Positions 26,500 through 35,341 of a DNA stretch of 64,000 nt are shown one piece after another. Origin of the DNA: Bin87 sp034423115 (GTDB lineage Bacteria > Chloroflexota > Dehalococcoidia > Lucifugimonadales > UBA3495); contig DAOUJD010000068.1 in the NCBI GenBank assembly GCA_034423115.1, positions 4,109 through 68,108 of the forward strand, given 5' to 3'. The notes beneath the pieces were generated by a model. It was not told the origin of the DNA, ran no database searches, and worked only from the letters and a program-made list of their open reading frames with translations. Made by a program: the position numbers and the translations under genes. How positions within the stretch are numbered: the stretch's first letter is position 1; each line of letters starts with the position of its first letter.

Positions 26500-28401
26500 C
26501 TAGCGGTCAAACCAAAGGTGTTCTTGTTTGAAACCGTATTGCACGGTCTCGGGAGCGTTGAATCCCTTGATGTCCCGGTGCATGACCCAGAAGTTGCGAC
26601 CTAGGGTCAGGCTGACCCAGTGGTTGTTCGAGAAGTCGTGCAACCAGCGTTCGGCTTCCTTGTTAATCTCCCGGCGCTTTGCCGGATCAAGTTCAACCTT
26701 CTGTTCTTCAAACCAGGCGTTGATTTCCGGCGTTTCCCAGTCCGTGTAGTTCCGGGTCGCGCCCTTCAGAAATATACCGGCGTATATGGCGTCAACATCG
26801 AAGACGGTCATGCCGTCCGCCTGGCACGCGATCTCCCAGTCGCCCTTGGCGTCCGGCGGACGGGCGGTGCCGTACTTGGCGTAGCCCGCCGCGCTGGGCA
26901 GGGTCTCAATTGGTCCGGTTATGCCCAGGTATTCTTCCAGGTCCTGCTTGATCACCGAGCACTCGGCGGCGTAGGTTCCGACCTGCCGCACCGTGTACTG
27001 GACCTCAAATCCGTCTGGGTACCCTGCCTCCGCCATCAGTTCTCGCGCCCGAGCGATATCCTCCTGGCCGCCTGGAGTGTCCTTGGGACGCATTCCGGGC
27101 CAGCTTTCGCACTCTTCCAAGGAATTAGCGAGGCCCACCAGTGGGCAATGTCCACGTCCCGCTCCGTGCAAGGCGCGCTCGTTGTGCTTCTGCCGATCAA
27201 CGGCCAGGTTGATGGCCTGGCGTACCAGGTGATTGTTGAACGGCGGCTCGCCCGAACCGTCGCCCTTCTTGATGTTCAGCATCAAACCGCGGGTAGCGCC
27301 GCCGAACACGTCGTGGGCCACGTATTCGCTGTTGGTGCTCGTCTCCAGGTCGTAGTTCTCAGTCGCGGTCAGGTTGTTGGCCGCGGCGTTGGACATATCG
27401 ATCTGCCCCGCCTCGACTTGAGCGATGAACGTCGCCGGAGTCGTGATGATGAAGTGCTCAATCCGATCAAAGTAGGGCAACCCTTCCTTGAAGTACTCGG
27501 GGTTCCTGTTGACCTTGTAGTGGTTGCCGGATTGGTACTCTTCCAGGATGAACGGTCCTGACGTGGCCTCGTGCTTCAGGATGTTCTCCGCCAGGTTCAG
27601 ATCGATGCCCTGCGCCATCAAATGCTCGGGCAGGACCTTGGCGTAGTCGATGGCCAGGAACTTGATGAACGCGCCCGAAGCGAAGGCCAGATTGAACTCC
27701 ACCGTCAGGTCGTCGATCTTGCGTACCACCTGGTCGGCGTTGGTCGCAGTGCAGTCCGCCTTGTCCGCAAGCTCCACTACTTCCAGGGGCACCGCATACT
27801 GGCGCCACAGTCCGGATCGCCCGCGCCCATTGCACGGGTTGGCGTAGCGCAGCATGCTGGACACCACGTCATCCGCATCCAGCGCTTCTCCATCGGTCCA
27901 CTTGATCCCGTCGTGCAGGTGGAACGTGTATTGCGTCCCTTCGGGGTTGATTTCCCAGCTCTCGGCCAGGTCTCCCGTCACTTGGGAAGTGTCCACGTTG
28001 TCAAACTGAACGATCTGGTTATACAGCTGTGAATAGGAAATCACGCTGGAGAGGGACGACGAACCCAGCGGGTCCCAGTCCTTGGTATCGGCGTACGCCG
28101 ACATGCGAACGGTTCCACCGTGCTTGGGCCCGCTGCTGGGCACCGGTGTCGGAGCCGTGCGTGCCGCGATGGTGGGGGCCGGCGTGGAAGTCGGGCGCAC
28201 CGTGGCTTCCGGCGGCGGCGTGGCCGTCGGCGGAACTGCGGTAGGTTGCGACGCGGGCTGCTGGGGTGCCGCCGTCGCCGGTGCAGCGGCGCTATCGCTC
28301 GTGCTCGCTGGCGCTTCGGCACCGCCGCAGGCTACTCCAACCACCATGAGCGCCACGACAGCCAAGGCGGCAATCAAGGCGGGTTTCAGGCTTGACGACA
28401 T
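26500..28401 (-). CDS. Peptide-binding lipoprotein, ABC solute-binding family 5 (cassette 2)
   Basis: The 633-residue protein starts at the ATG at 28401, which has GGGAGGT upstream; a start at 28419 would add six residues. It has a signal segment with the lipobox 'VVGVAC', an Ala/Pro/Thr linker to about residue 90, then an SBP_bac_5 domain. Blocks such as 'IETLPSAAGYAKYGT' and 'QQKVELD' or 'EQKVELDP' are shared with the cassette 1 protein. The ligand-facing middle region differs more, which suggests different peptide preferences. Confidence 0.95.
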   Translation of the reverse strand: MSSSLKPALIAALAVVALMVVGVACGGAEAPASTSDSAAAPATAAPQQPASQPTAVPPTATPPPEATVRPTSTPAPTIAARTAPTPVPSSGPKHGGTVRMSAYADTKDWDPLGSSSLSSVISYSQLYNQIVQFDNVDTSQVTGDLAESWEINPEGTQYTFHLHDGIKWTDGEALDADDVVSSMLRYANPCNGRGRSGLWRQYAVPLEVVELADKADCTATNADQVVRKIDDLTVEFNLAFASGAFIKFLAIDYAKVLPEHLMAQGIDLNLAENILKHEATSGPFILEEYQSGNHYKVNRNPEYFKEGLPYFDRIEHFIITTPATFIAQVEAGQIDMSNAAANNLTATENYDLETSTNSEYVAHDVFGGATRGLMLNIKKGDGSGEPPFNNHLVRQAINLAVDRQKHNERALHGAGRGHCPLVGLANSLEECESWPGMRPKDTPGGQEDIARARELMAEAGYPDGFEVQYTVRQVGTYAAECSVIKQDLEEYLGITGPIETLPSAAGYAKYGTARPPDAKGDWEIACQADGMTVFDVDAIYAGIFLKGATRNYTDWETPEINAWFEEQKVELDPAKRREINKEAERWLHDFSNNHWVSLTLGRNFWVMHRDIKGFNAPETVQYGFKQEHLWFDR

Positions 28402-28769
28402 ATAAAAGCGACCTCCCAAATGGCAAATGTCTGTGATGATCCGATCGCAAACGGCGCGAAAAAAGCGCCGATATTTCAGGCCGCACCATCCTATGTTAGA
28501 CCGGAAACCATGTCAAGCAACATTGGCGAAAACGATTTCATCGCATTTGGTAATGTCAATGATATATCGATATTGCGAATATGGATTTACGAAAACCGTT
28601 GCATTCAATAGCCAAAGATCGATTCCGTATGGCGGTGGTGACACGTTTCGCGACGAGCGCTGAATCATCAACCAATATCGCACAAACTGCACCGTTTAAA
28701 GTAGTTCGGCAGAGCACTGTATGCGCTCTGCCGAATTGCCTTCATAGGCAGGTCAGGCCGCGAGCAACG
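28402..28769. other. Intergenic region upstream of cassette 2 and downstream of the PEP-mutase gene
   Basis: This 368-base stretch has no credible gene. It is AT-richer than its surroundings at about 28540-28620, which would suit a promoter for the minus-strand cassette, but I see no clear paired -35/-10 boxes. Its distal part holds the hairpin at 28705. Confidence 0.6.
28705..28735 (-). terminator. Terminator-like hairpin after the PEP-mutase-family gene
   Basis: A perfect 11-base stem TTCGGCAGAGC (28705-28715) and GCTCTGCCGAA (28725-28735) with a nine-base loop lies 35 bases past the stop of the 28770 gene. On the minus strand it is followed only by a short CTACTTT, so termination may be partial. 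Confidence 0.6.
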
Positions 28770-29660
28770 TCAGTGGTGTCCCACGCGATCCTGGAACTCT
28801 CGCTCCGTGGTGGCGGCTTCCACTGCCTGGTACTCGGGCAGACTGATAAGCGCCTCGACCTCTGCGCGGCGCGTCGCCACGTCCGCCGCGCCGATTCCGA
28901 TATGTCCCGTGTCCCTCAGGTTGGTGTAGGCCCGTTGAATCCCTTCAACCGCCGCGATGGCCGGTGTGGTGGCGTAGATGATCACCTTGTAGCCGAGTTC
29001 CTCGTATTCCTGCACGGTGATGTCGTCCGTCCCTGCGATTACCAGCAGCGGCACATTGGGTACGCCGGCCCGGAAAGTTGCCAGGTCTTCACGCTGTCGG
29101 ACGCCACGCGGCATCACCACGTCAACGCCGAGATCCCGCAGGGCGTTGCCCCGTTGGATCGCGTCGTCCATGTCGCCTTCCACCGCTGTGAAGGAGTCCG
29201 TTCGCCCGATGATCAGGAAGTTGGGGTCGCTCCGCGCTTCCAGCGCGTACCGCATCTTTTCCAGGAATTCATCAATCGGAATCACGTGCTCCAATCCGGC
29301 GTGGTAGGAGGCCCGCTTGGGATAAACCTGGTCCTCGATGTGGATGCCACAAACGCCTGATCTCTCGAAAGTTCGCACGGTGTGCATGGTGTGTACTGGA
29401 TCACCGTAGCCGGCGCCGGCGTCGCAGATCACGGGCAGAGGCACGGACTTGACGACCCGCTCGGCCACCTCCACCTGCTCGGTCAGGGTCATCAACGGCT
29501 CAGTCACGGCCAGGTGGGCGCCGCTCATATAGCCGCCCACGTAAACCGTGTCGAACCCCAGTGATTGCACCACCCGTGCTGACATTGGGTCGTAAGCGCC
29601 GGGCGCGACGATGGTTTCGCCAGCAACCAGCCGGCTCTTGAGGTTGGATCGTAGGGTCAT
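28770..29660 (-). CDS. Isocitrate lyase/PEP mutase superfamily enzyme
   Basis: The 296-residue TIM-barrel enzyme shows 'VAPGAYDPMSARVVQSLGF', the metal-binding 'VICDAGAGYGDP', and 'GIHIEDQVYPKR' near residue 120. Methylisocitrate and isocitrate lyases have a catalytic Cys (KRCGH or KKCGH) directly after this motif. Here the sequence is 'KRASYH', so lyase activity of that kind is unlikely. Alternatives include oxaloacetate hydrolase, 2,3-dimethylmalate lyase-like or phosphonate enzymes. The ATG at 29660 has GGAGG at good spacing; the extra N-terminal residues from 29897 are antisense to the upstream gene's end. It is followed by no other gene in the operon. Confidence 0.88.
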   Translation of the reverse strand: MTLRSNLKSRLVAGETIVAPGAYDPMSARVVQSLGFDTVYVGGYMSGAHLAVTEPLMTLTEQVEVAERVVKSVPLPVICDAGAGYGDPVHTMHTVRTFERSGVCGIHIEDQVYPKRASYHAGLEHVIPIDEFLEKMRYALEARSDPNFLIIGRTDSFTAVEGDMDDAIQRGNALRDLGVDVVMPRGVRQREDLATFRAGVPNVPLLVIAGTDDITVQEYEELGYKVIIYATTPAIAAVEGIQRAYTNLRDTGHIGIGAADVATRRAEVEALISLPEYQAVEAATTEREFQDRVGHH

Positions 29661-29695
29661 AATTGTTGCCTCCTGAAAAAAGAGGTGGGTTGAGG

Positions 29696-30649
29696 TTAGT
29701 CCTGTGGAATCAGCGGCATCACTTCTCGGGAGAACCGTTCCATCGCCTCCTGCTGCTGGGCGGCACTGTCGGCCGGGAAGCTGAATATGAAGTGCTGAAC
29801 GCCCAAGTCCTGGTATTGTCGTAGATCTGCTGCGATCTGTTCGGGTATGCCCGATACCATGCGACGATCGCTGGTTGGCGCGTCCTGGAACACGCAATCG
29901 GTGCTGAACACCAAATCCACCGCGTCCTCGGACCGCCCGGCACGCGCGCTGATCCGGCGCAGGCGGGCCACCTTCTCTGCCATTTCCTCTGGTTCCAGTC
30001 CTGCCGGTGGGCGGAGTCCTATGGGCATCCAGCCGTCTCCCAGCGTCGCCGCTCTGCGGATGGCTGGGTTGGTATGCCCGCCGATCCAGATGGGCGGGTG
30101 CGGTTGCTGCACCGGCTTGGGCAGGAATCCGGCTCCACTGATGTCATAGTGCTTGCCGTGGAACTCAGGATTGTCCGAGGTCCATAACTCCTTGAATATC
30201 TGGATATATTCGTCCGTGACTTCGCCCCGCTGAGCGTAGGTGTCCAGCCCCATCGCCTGGAACTCCTCTTCCATCCAGCCCACACCCGCTCCCAGGATCA
30301 ACCGTCCGCCGCTCAGCACGTCCAGCGTTGCCAGGATTTTGGCCGTCAGCACCGGATTGCGGTACGGCAGGATCAGCACGTGGGTGCCGAGTTTTACTCT
30401 GGTCGTGCAACCGGCCAAGAAGTTCAACGCCGCCAGCGGCTCAAAGTAAGTGTTGTCCCTCTGGAACGGCGCTACGCCGTCAGCGGCGTATGGATAGAAA
30501 GATGAAACCTCGTGCGGAATGATGATGTGGTCGCTCACCCAAACGTGGTCAAATGAAAGGTCTTCCGCCCGTTGCGCCAGGTCGCGCAGGTTATCGGGCG
30601 ACGCCATCGCGCCTCGGCTGGGCAGCGAGCATCCGAACGTCACCGGCAT
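29696..30649 (-). CDS. LLM-class (luciferase-like) F420- or FMN-dependent oxidoreductase
   Basis: The 317-residue TIM-barrel flavoenzyme has the LLM pattern: 'RAEDLSFDHVWVSDHIIIP' near residue 27, 'VKLGTHVLILPYRNPV', 'LSGGRLILGAGVGWMEEEF' near 115, and 'PPIWIGGHTNPAIRRAA' near 175. The overall pattern matches the probable F420-dependent subgroup. It lies 35 bases upstream of the PEP-mutase-family gene on the same strand, so they may share a transcript. Substrate is unknown. It is divergent from mnmA. Confidence 0.88.
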   Translation of the reverse strand: MPVTFGCSLPSRGAMASPDNLRDLAQRAEDLSFDHVWVSDHIIIPHEVSSFYPYAADGVAPFQRDNTYFEPLAALNFLAGCTTRVKLGTHVLILPYRNPVLTAKILATLDVLSGGRLILGAGVGWMEEEFQAMGLDTYAQRGEVTDEYIQIFKELWTSDNPEFHGKHYDISGAGFLPKPVQQPHPPIWIGGHTNPAIRRAATLGDGWMPIGLRPPAGLEPEEMAEKVARLRRISARAGRSEDAVDLVFSTDCVFQDAPTSDRRMVSGIPEQIAADLRQYQDLGVQHFIFSFPADSAAQQQEAMERFSREVMPLIPQD

Positions 30650-30823
30650 GGATATTCCTCCGTAGATTGATCAGGTCATGCCTGTCTCCGGCACGATGCT
30701 ATACTACCTACATCGTAGCCGCAACACGCGTGACGCCGCTCACGCGAACCGCTTAGACGGGGACAAGCGTCGGCCCTCGCATCGCAGGCCGGCTGCATCC
30801 GATCACCACGACAGCACAACCAT

Positions 30824-31960
30824 ATGACTAACGATACTCACGCCAACCGCGTCGTTGTCGCCATGAGCGGCGGCGTGGATTCTTCGGTGGCCGCCCTTTT
30901 GCTCCACCGGCAGGGCTACGACGTCATCGGCGTCACCATGAAGCTGTACGACATCGACGAGGCCGACCTGCCGGAGTATTACCGCGGCTGCTGCACCATC
31001 GACGACGTGGAGGACGCCCGCGCCGTTTGCCGTATTCTCGGCGTACCTCATTATGTGCTCAACGTGCAGCGTGAGTTTCGTTCTTTCGTCATCGATTACT
31101 TCCAGCGCGAGTACGAGAGTGGGCGCACTCCCCATCCTTGCATCGCCTGCAATGACAAAATCAAGTTCAGTTTTCTGGCTCAACGCGCTCGAATGCTGAA
31201 CGCATCCCACGTTGCTACGGGCCATTACGCCCGCATCGAACCCGACGGCTTCCAGGGATGGGCGCTACGTCGCGGCGCCGATGCCGACAAGGATCAATCC
31301 TACGTGCTCTTCGGCATGCGGCAGGATCAGCTTGCGGCGACGCTGATGCCCGTGGGGCACTACCCCAAGTCGGAAATACGCCAACTCGCCGCTGATGCCG
31401 GCTTTCCCAACGCCGACAAGCCCGACAGCCAGGACATCTGCTTCATACCGACTGGCGACTACCGCGAATTCCTGCGCCAGCGTACTGACGAGCGTCCCGG
31501 CGAAATCGTAGATGACTCCGGCCACGTGCTCGGTCAACACGATGGCATCCAGTATTTCACCGTAGGCCAGCGGCGGGGTCTCGGGCTGTCCGGCGGGCCG
31601 CCCCGTTTCGTAATCCGGCTCGAACCGGACACCCGCCGCGTGGTGGTCGGTTCCGAAGACAACCTGTACCGGGACACCTTGTACGCTGACCCCGTTTCCT
31701 GGGTATCGGGCAGTGCGCCAGTTCCCGGAACGCCGGTAACGGTTAAGATTCGCTACAAGTTCGCCGAAGCGCCGGCAATCGTAACCGCCGTTGACGGCGG
31801 GGCTCTGGTCCGCTTCGACGAACCGCAGCGCGCCATTACTCCCGGTCAGGCCGCAGTGTTCTATCAAGGCGACACTGTGCTGGGCGGTGGTCCCATCGCC
31901 GGATACGAACCGCGGCAGGCCGCACCTCAACACGCCGACGCTCTGCCGGTCAATGCCTGA
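30824..31960 (+). CDS. mnmA: tRNA-specific 2-thiouridylase MnmA
   Basis: The 378-residue enzyme adds sulfur to uridine 34 of Lys, Glu and Gln tRNAs. It has the PP-loop 'VVAMSGGVDSSVAALLL' near residue 12. The catalytic Cys is in 'TPHPCIACNDKIKF' near residue 107, and the second Cys in 'DSQDICFIP' near 206. The C-terminal domain holds 'YFTVGQRRGLGLSGG'. rnhB overlaps its last eight bases in another frame, which suggests translational coupling. Confidence 0.97.
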   Translation: MTNDTHANRVVVAMSGGVDSSVAALLLHRQGYDVIGVTMKLYDIDEADLPEYYRGCCTIDDVEDARAVCRILGVPHYVLNVQREFRSFVIDYFQREYESGRTPHPCIACNDKIKFSFLAQRARMLNASHVATGHYARIEPDGFQGWALRRGADADKDQSYVLFGMRQDQLAATLMPVGHYPKSEIRQLAADAGFPNADKPDSQDICFIPTGDYREFLRQRTDERPGEIVDDSGHVLGQHDGIQYFTVGQRRGLGLSGGPPRFVIRLEPDTRRVVVGSEDNLYRDTLYADPVSWVSGSAPVPGTPVTVKIRYKFAEAPAIVTAVDGGALVRFDEPQRAITPGQAAVFYQGDTVLGGGPIAGYEPRQAAPQHADALPVNA

Positions 31961-32588
31961 CCTCGCGCTCGAAGCGTCGTTTCGCGCCGGCGGATTTCAT
32001 CTCGTTGCGGGTGTGGACGAAGCGGGTCGCGGCCCATTGGCGGGCCCGGTTACCGCCGCCGCTGTCATCCTCCCATCCGATTTGGATCCCACGTCGCACT
32101 GGTTGAAAGCCATCGATGACAGCAAACGCCTCACCCCGCCACGGCGTGCCTCTGCGGCGGAGCTGATACGCTCCCATGCCGTCGCCTGCGCGGTCGAGCA
32201 TGTTGCCTCTGAAGAGATAGACCGCATCGGCATCGGGCAAGCGGTGTTACAGGCGATGCTAGCGGCAGTTTCGTCGTTGGGACCCGCACCCGACGCCCTG
32301 CTGCTCGACTGGGTCCCGATCCGGCACTGCCCGTTGCCCTATGAAACTGTGGTCAAGGGCGACGCAAAGTCCCTGTCCATCGCTGCCGCCAGCATACTGG
32401 CCAAGGTTTCCCGCGACGAGATTATGGTCCGTGCCGACCAGCGTTATCCGGGTTACGGGTTCGCCCGCCACAAGGGCTACGCCACCGCCCAACATATGCG
32501 TTGCCTGTCCGAAATGGGGCCTACCCCCATTCACCGCCGTTCGTTCAGCCCCTTGCGACAGGCCTCTTTGATCGCCGATGTCGGCTGA
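31953..32588 (+). CDS. rnhB: Ribonuclease HII
   Basis: This 211-residue enzyme removes RNA from RNA-DNA hybrids. The four acidic active-site residues fall in 'VAGVDEAGRGPLAGP' (Asp and Glu, near residue 20), 'ALLLDWVPI' near 115 and 'ILAKVSRDEIM' near 150. The start at 31953 sits inside the end of mnmA and is supported by the N-terminal fit to the family; the longer reading from 31791 is antisense-like overlap. It overlaps yraN by 11 bases. Confidence 0.96.
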   Translation: MPDLALEASFRAGGFHLVAGVDEAGRGPLAGPVTAAAVILPSDLDPTSHWLKAIDDSKRLTPPRRASAAELIRSHAVACAVEHVASEEIDRIGIGQAVLQAMLAAVSSLGPAPDALLLDWVPIRHCPLPYETVVKGDAKSLSIAAASILAKVSRDEIMVRADQRYPGYGFARHKGYATAQHMRCLSEMGPTPIHRRSFSPLRQASLIADVG

Positions 32589-32973
32589 GTCGTCACCACG
32601 CGGCTTTGCGCCGTCGGAAATCGGGAAATTCGGCGAGCGTTTGGCGCATGCTCACCTGGAGGCCAAAGGCTACCGCATCATCGCCAGCAATTACCGTTGT
32701 AGATGGGGTGAGGTAGACCTGGTGGCGATGGATGGCGCGACATTGGTATTCGTCGAGGTTCGCACCCGACGCGGCGACGCCCTCGTCACTCCAGAGGAGT
32801 CCGTTACGTCTGAAAAGACCCAGCGTCTCGCGCTAACGGCACAGGACTTCATGGAGCATCAGGCGTGGGCTTCCGACGATATCCACTGGCGGATTGATCT
32901 TGTCGCGATACGATTGGGCGCAGGCGGGCAGGTTTTGGAAGTCCGGCACCTGGAAAACGTCGTGGAGGAATAA
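32578..32973 (+). CDS. YraN family protein (UPF0102)
   Basis: The 131-residue protein is a member of UPF0102, with a restriction-endonuclease-like fold. Key features are 'GKFGERLAHAHLEAKGY' near the start, then 'RWGEVDLVAMDGATLVFVEV', matching the Asp and Glu-x-Val positions of the family. The final basic residue after the ExV is Arg rather than the more usual Lys. The gene overlaps rnhB, the common arrangement of rnhB-yraN. Its role is not established. Confidence 0.93.
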   Translation: MSAESSPRGFAPSEIGKFGERLAHAHLEAKGYRIIASNYRCRWGEVDLVAMDGATLVFVEVRTRRGDALVTPEESVTSEKTQRLALTAQDFMEHQAWASDDIHWRIDLVAIRLGAGGQVLEVRHLENVVEE

Positions 32974-33080
32974 GCGCAGCTCTGCGGCGGTTGACTGTAC
33001 CCAAACCGGATACTAGACTAATTGCCGCAATTTAATGGAGGCAGCCACGCCGTTCCAAACCCATCTCCGGCAATGAAATA

Positions 33081-33611
33081 ATGCCCATCGACCTCGCCGC
33101 ACACATCCGCAACGTGCCCGACTTCCCCATCCACGGGGTGCAATTCAAGGATATTACGTCCCTGCTGTTGTCCCCCGAAGCCTTTGGCGCAGCTATCGAC
33201 CGCATGGTGGAGCAGGCCGGCCAACGCAATGTCGATTGCCTGGCAGCTATCGATTCCAGGGGTTTTCTGTTCGCCGCGCCGATGGCCGACCGTATGGGTC
33301 TGCCGCTGGTGCTGGTGCGCAAGGCGGGCAAGCTGCCCGGCGAAACTATCAACTACGAATACACCCTGGAGTACGGCACCAACACCCTGGAGATCCACTC
33401 CGACGACATTGTTGACGGCAACCGCGTGCTGATAATCGACGATCTGCTGGCGACCGGAGGCAGCATCCAGGCCGCGGCCAACTTGGTCAAGAATGCCGGA
33501 GGGATCCCGGCCGGCGTCGGCGTGGTGATCGAGCTCATCGGCCTCCACGGCCGCGAGAACCTGTCCGACTATGACCTCTTTTCGCTCGTAACATTTGAAG
33601 TGGACGAATAA
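33081..33611 (+). CDS. apt: Adenine phosphoribosyltransferase
   Basis: The 176-residue enzyme salvages adenine by joining it to PRPP to make AMP. It begins with the typical 'IRNVPDFPIHGVQFKDITSLL', has 'AIDSRGFLFAAPMADRMGLP' near residue 55 and 'VRKAGKLPGETINYEY' near 78. The PRPP-binding loop 'VLIIDDLLATGGS' lies near residue 116. It stands alone, 107 bases after yraN. Confidence 0.96.
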   Translation: MPIDLAAHIRNVPDFPIHGVQFKDITSLLLSPEAFGAAIDRMVEQAGQRNVDCLAAIDSRGFLFAAPMADRMGLPLVLVRKAGKLPGETINYEYTLEYGTNTLEIHSDDIVDGNRVLIIDDLLATGGSIQAAANLVKNAGGIPAGVGVVIELIGLHGRENLSDYDLFSLVTFEVDE

Positions 33612-33670
33612 CCGGCGCCGGCACAGCCGACGCCCATTACCATCGCAAAGCTCGCAGGAGGAAATCCGGA

Positions 33671-34543
33671 ATGGCAGAAAAAGCAACTATCGGCAACGTT
33701 GAAGTTACCGCCGTAATCGACATGGTCCCGCCGCCGCGCGAACCGTCGGCAATGTTCCCCGACGTCCCAGCCGACGCTTGGGCTAATTACCAGGACACGC
33801 TGGAGGACGGCCAGCTACAGCTTTACTACGGCGTCTTCCTTCTCAAGTCATCGGAACACGTCATCCTGGTGGACACCGGCATGGGCCCTGGCCCGCACCC
33901 CGATCGGGGCAACCGCACCGGCAACTTGTACGAAGAACTGCGGCCTCACCTCGAGTCCAACGTCGGCGTCAACAACACCAACGTGGGCCCCAGCGACTCA
34001 GTCAACTACATCATTCACACTCATCTGCATGGCGACCACGTGGGCTGGAACCTGCGCTACTCCGGCGGCATGCCGGCGCCCAATTTCCGCCGCGCCCGCT
34101 ACGTCATGTCCCGCCCCGACTACGACTACTTCACGTCTGATGAAGGCCGCCAGATGTACCCGTACATCGACCGGCAGGTGATGCCCCTGCGCCGCCTGCG
34201 CCTGCAGCAGATCCTGGAGGAGCCGGAACACGTCATCAGCGATGAAATTTCCATCGCGCCGGCCCCGGGCCATACTCCGGGCCATCAGGTGGTGCTGATC
34301 AACTCCAACGGACAGCGCGGCATCGTGATGGGCGACGTCCTGCACACCATCGCCCAGGTCTCCGAGCCCGACTGGTGCGCCGGCGTGGACACGGACAAGT
34401 CCCAATCCGCCGCTTCACGGGCCAAGTGGCTCGACGCCGCCGAAGAAGGCGACTGGACCATCTGCGCCGGACACTTCCCGCCCGGCCAGCAGATCGGCAA
34501 GATCGCTCGCGTGGACGGCAAGCGGGTCTGGCAGGCGCTGTAA
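33671..34543 (+). CDS. Metallo-beta-lactamase-fold hydrolase
   Basis: The 290-residue enzyme has the metal motif 'HTHLHGDHVGW' near residue 116, 'ILVDTGMGPGP' near residue 65, 'APAPGHTPGHQVVLI' near 195, a metal-bridging Asp in 'MGDVLHT', and a final His in 'CAGHFPPGQ'. This is the lactonase/hydrolase type rather than a true beta-lactamase. An AGGAGG site lies just before the ATG. The substrate is unknown; AHL lactonase-like or alkylsulfatase-like roles cannot be separated. Confidence 0.88.
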   Translation: MAEKATIGNVEVTAVIDMVPPPREPSAMFPDVPADAWANYQDTLEDGQLQLYYGVFLLKSSEHVILVDTGMGPGPHPDRGNRTGNLYEELRPHLESNVGVNNTNVGPSDSVNYIIHTHLHGDHVGWNLRYSGGMPAPNFRRARYVMSRPDYDYFTSDEGRQMYPYIDRQVMPLRRLRLQQILEEPEHVISDEISIAPAPGHTPGHQVVLINSNGQRGIVMGDVLHTIAQVSEPDWCAGVDTDKSQSAASRAKWLDAAEEGDWTICAGHFPPGQQIGKIARVDGKRVWQAL

Positions 34544-34568
34544 GGCGAACGACCCAGTACCAATCACG

Positions 34569-34597
34569 GCAGGGGCGGGTTTCAAACCCGCCCCTGC
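34569..34597. repeat. Palindrome with 14-base arms
   Basis: A near-perfect palindrome with arms GCAGGGGCGGGTTT and AAACCCGCCCCTGC around a single C, downstream of the MBL-fold gene. It may terminate that transcript; no T-run follows. A GCGGGTTGCAAGCCCGC element at about 48713 is related. Confidence 0.75.
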
Positions 34598-34618
34598 GTT
34601 GAAACGACCGGTGGCGAC

Positions 34619-35341
34619 ATGACCCAACTTCGCAACTTGTTGGAACGCATCGAGCAGGGCAGTGGCCCATCCCTGGGCTTTGGGGCAGCTCAGTCGGCGC
34701 GCCTCCCAGCCATGGCGCTGATCGCCCGATGTTCAGGAGACTTGGACGCTGCGCTGGCCGCCGCATCAGGATTCGCCGACGCGGTGGTCATAGCCGCGCC
34801 TGGAGGTTCCCCGGATGCTATCCCTGAGATGGGTGACCGCATTTGGGGCGCCGGCGGTGTGCCCCTCACTCCCGAAAACGTCGCCCTTTGGCAGTCCGCC
34901 GGCGCCGATTTCATGGTGTCCCCGCCCTCGGGCGCGGTCGTCGATGCCATCGATGTCGCTCAGCCCGGAATGACGCACGGCTTGCACATTCCGGACGAAC
35001 CCGACGACGCTACCTGGCGCACCTTGGCCGCCGCGCCAGTCGATGTTCTTGTCGTGGACAAATCGGCCATGAGTGGTCCATGGACTTTCGCGGATCTGGG
35101 TCAGGTATCCGACGCCATCGCCCGCACGGACAAGTTCCAGTTCGTGCGCATCGGCCTGCGTCCCACCGTCAATGAGCTCGTGGCCCTCAAGCAGGCCGGC
35201 GCCGTCGCCATCGTGGCCGAAGCCAACGAACACGGCGCCGATGGGCTGGCCTGCCTCAAAGCCGACCTCATGGCCCTGCCGCGCGTGCAGCCCAGAGGCC
35301 GCAGGCGAGCGCAGCCTGCTATGGAAAACCAGACCGCGTGA
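34619..35341 (+). CDS. Hypothetical TIM-barrel-like protein
   Basis: This 240-residue Ala-rich protein shows a repeating strand-helix pattern ('LQSAGADFMVSP'-like segments, 'PVDVLVVDKSAMSGPWTF', 'ELVALKQAGAVAIVAEA') typical of a (beta/alpha)8 barrel of the aldolase or ribulose-phosphate-binding type. I do not recognise a named family. Its last residues are basic and low-complexity. The TGA overlaps the GTG of the M50 protease gene (GTGA), suggesting coupling. Confidence 0.65.
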   Translation: MTQLRNLLERIEQGSGPSLGFGAAQSARLPAMALIARCSGDLDAALAAASGFADAVVIAAPGGSPDAIPEMGDRIWGAGGVPLTPENVALWQSAGADFMVSPPSGAVVDAIDVAQPGMTHGLHIPDEPDDATWRTLAAAPVDVLVVDKSAMSGPWTFADLGQVSDAIARTDKFQFVRIGLRPTVNELVALKQAGAVAIVAEANEHGADGLACLKADLMALPRVQPRGRRRAQPAMENQTA

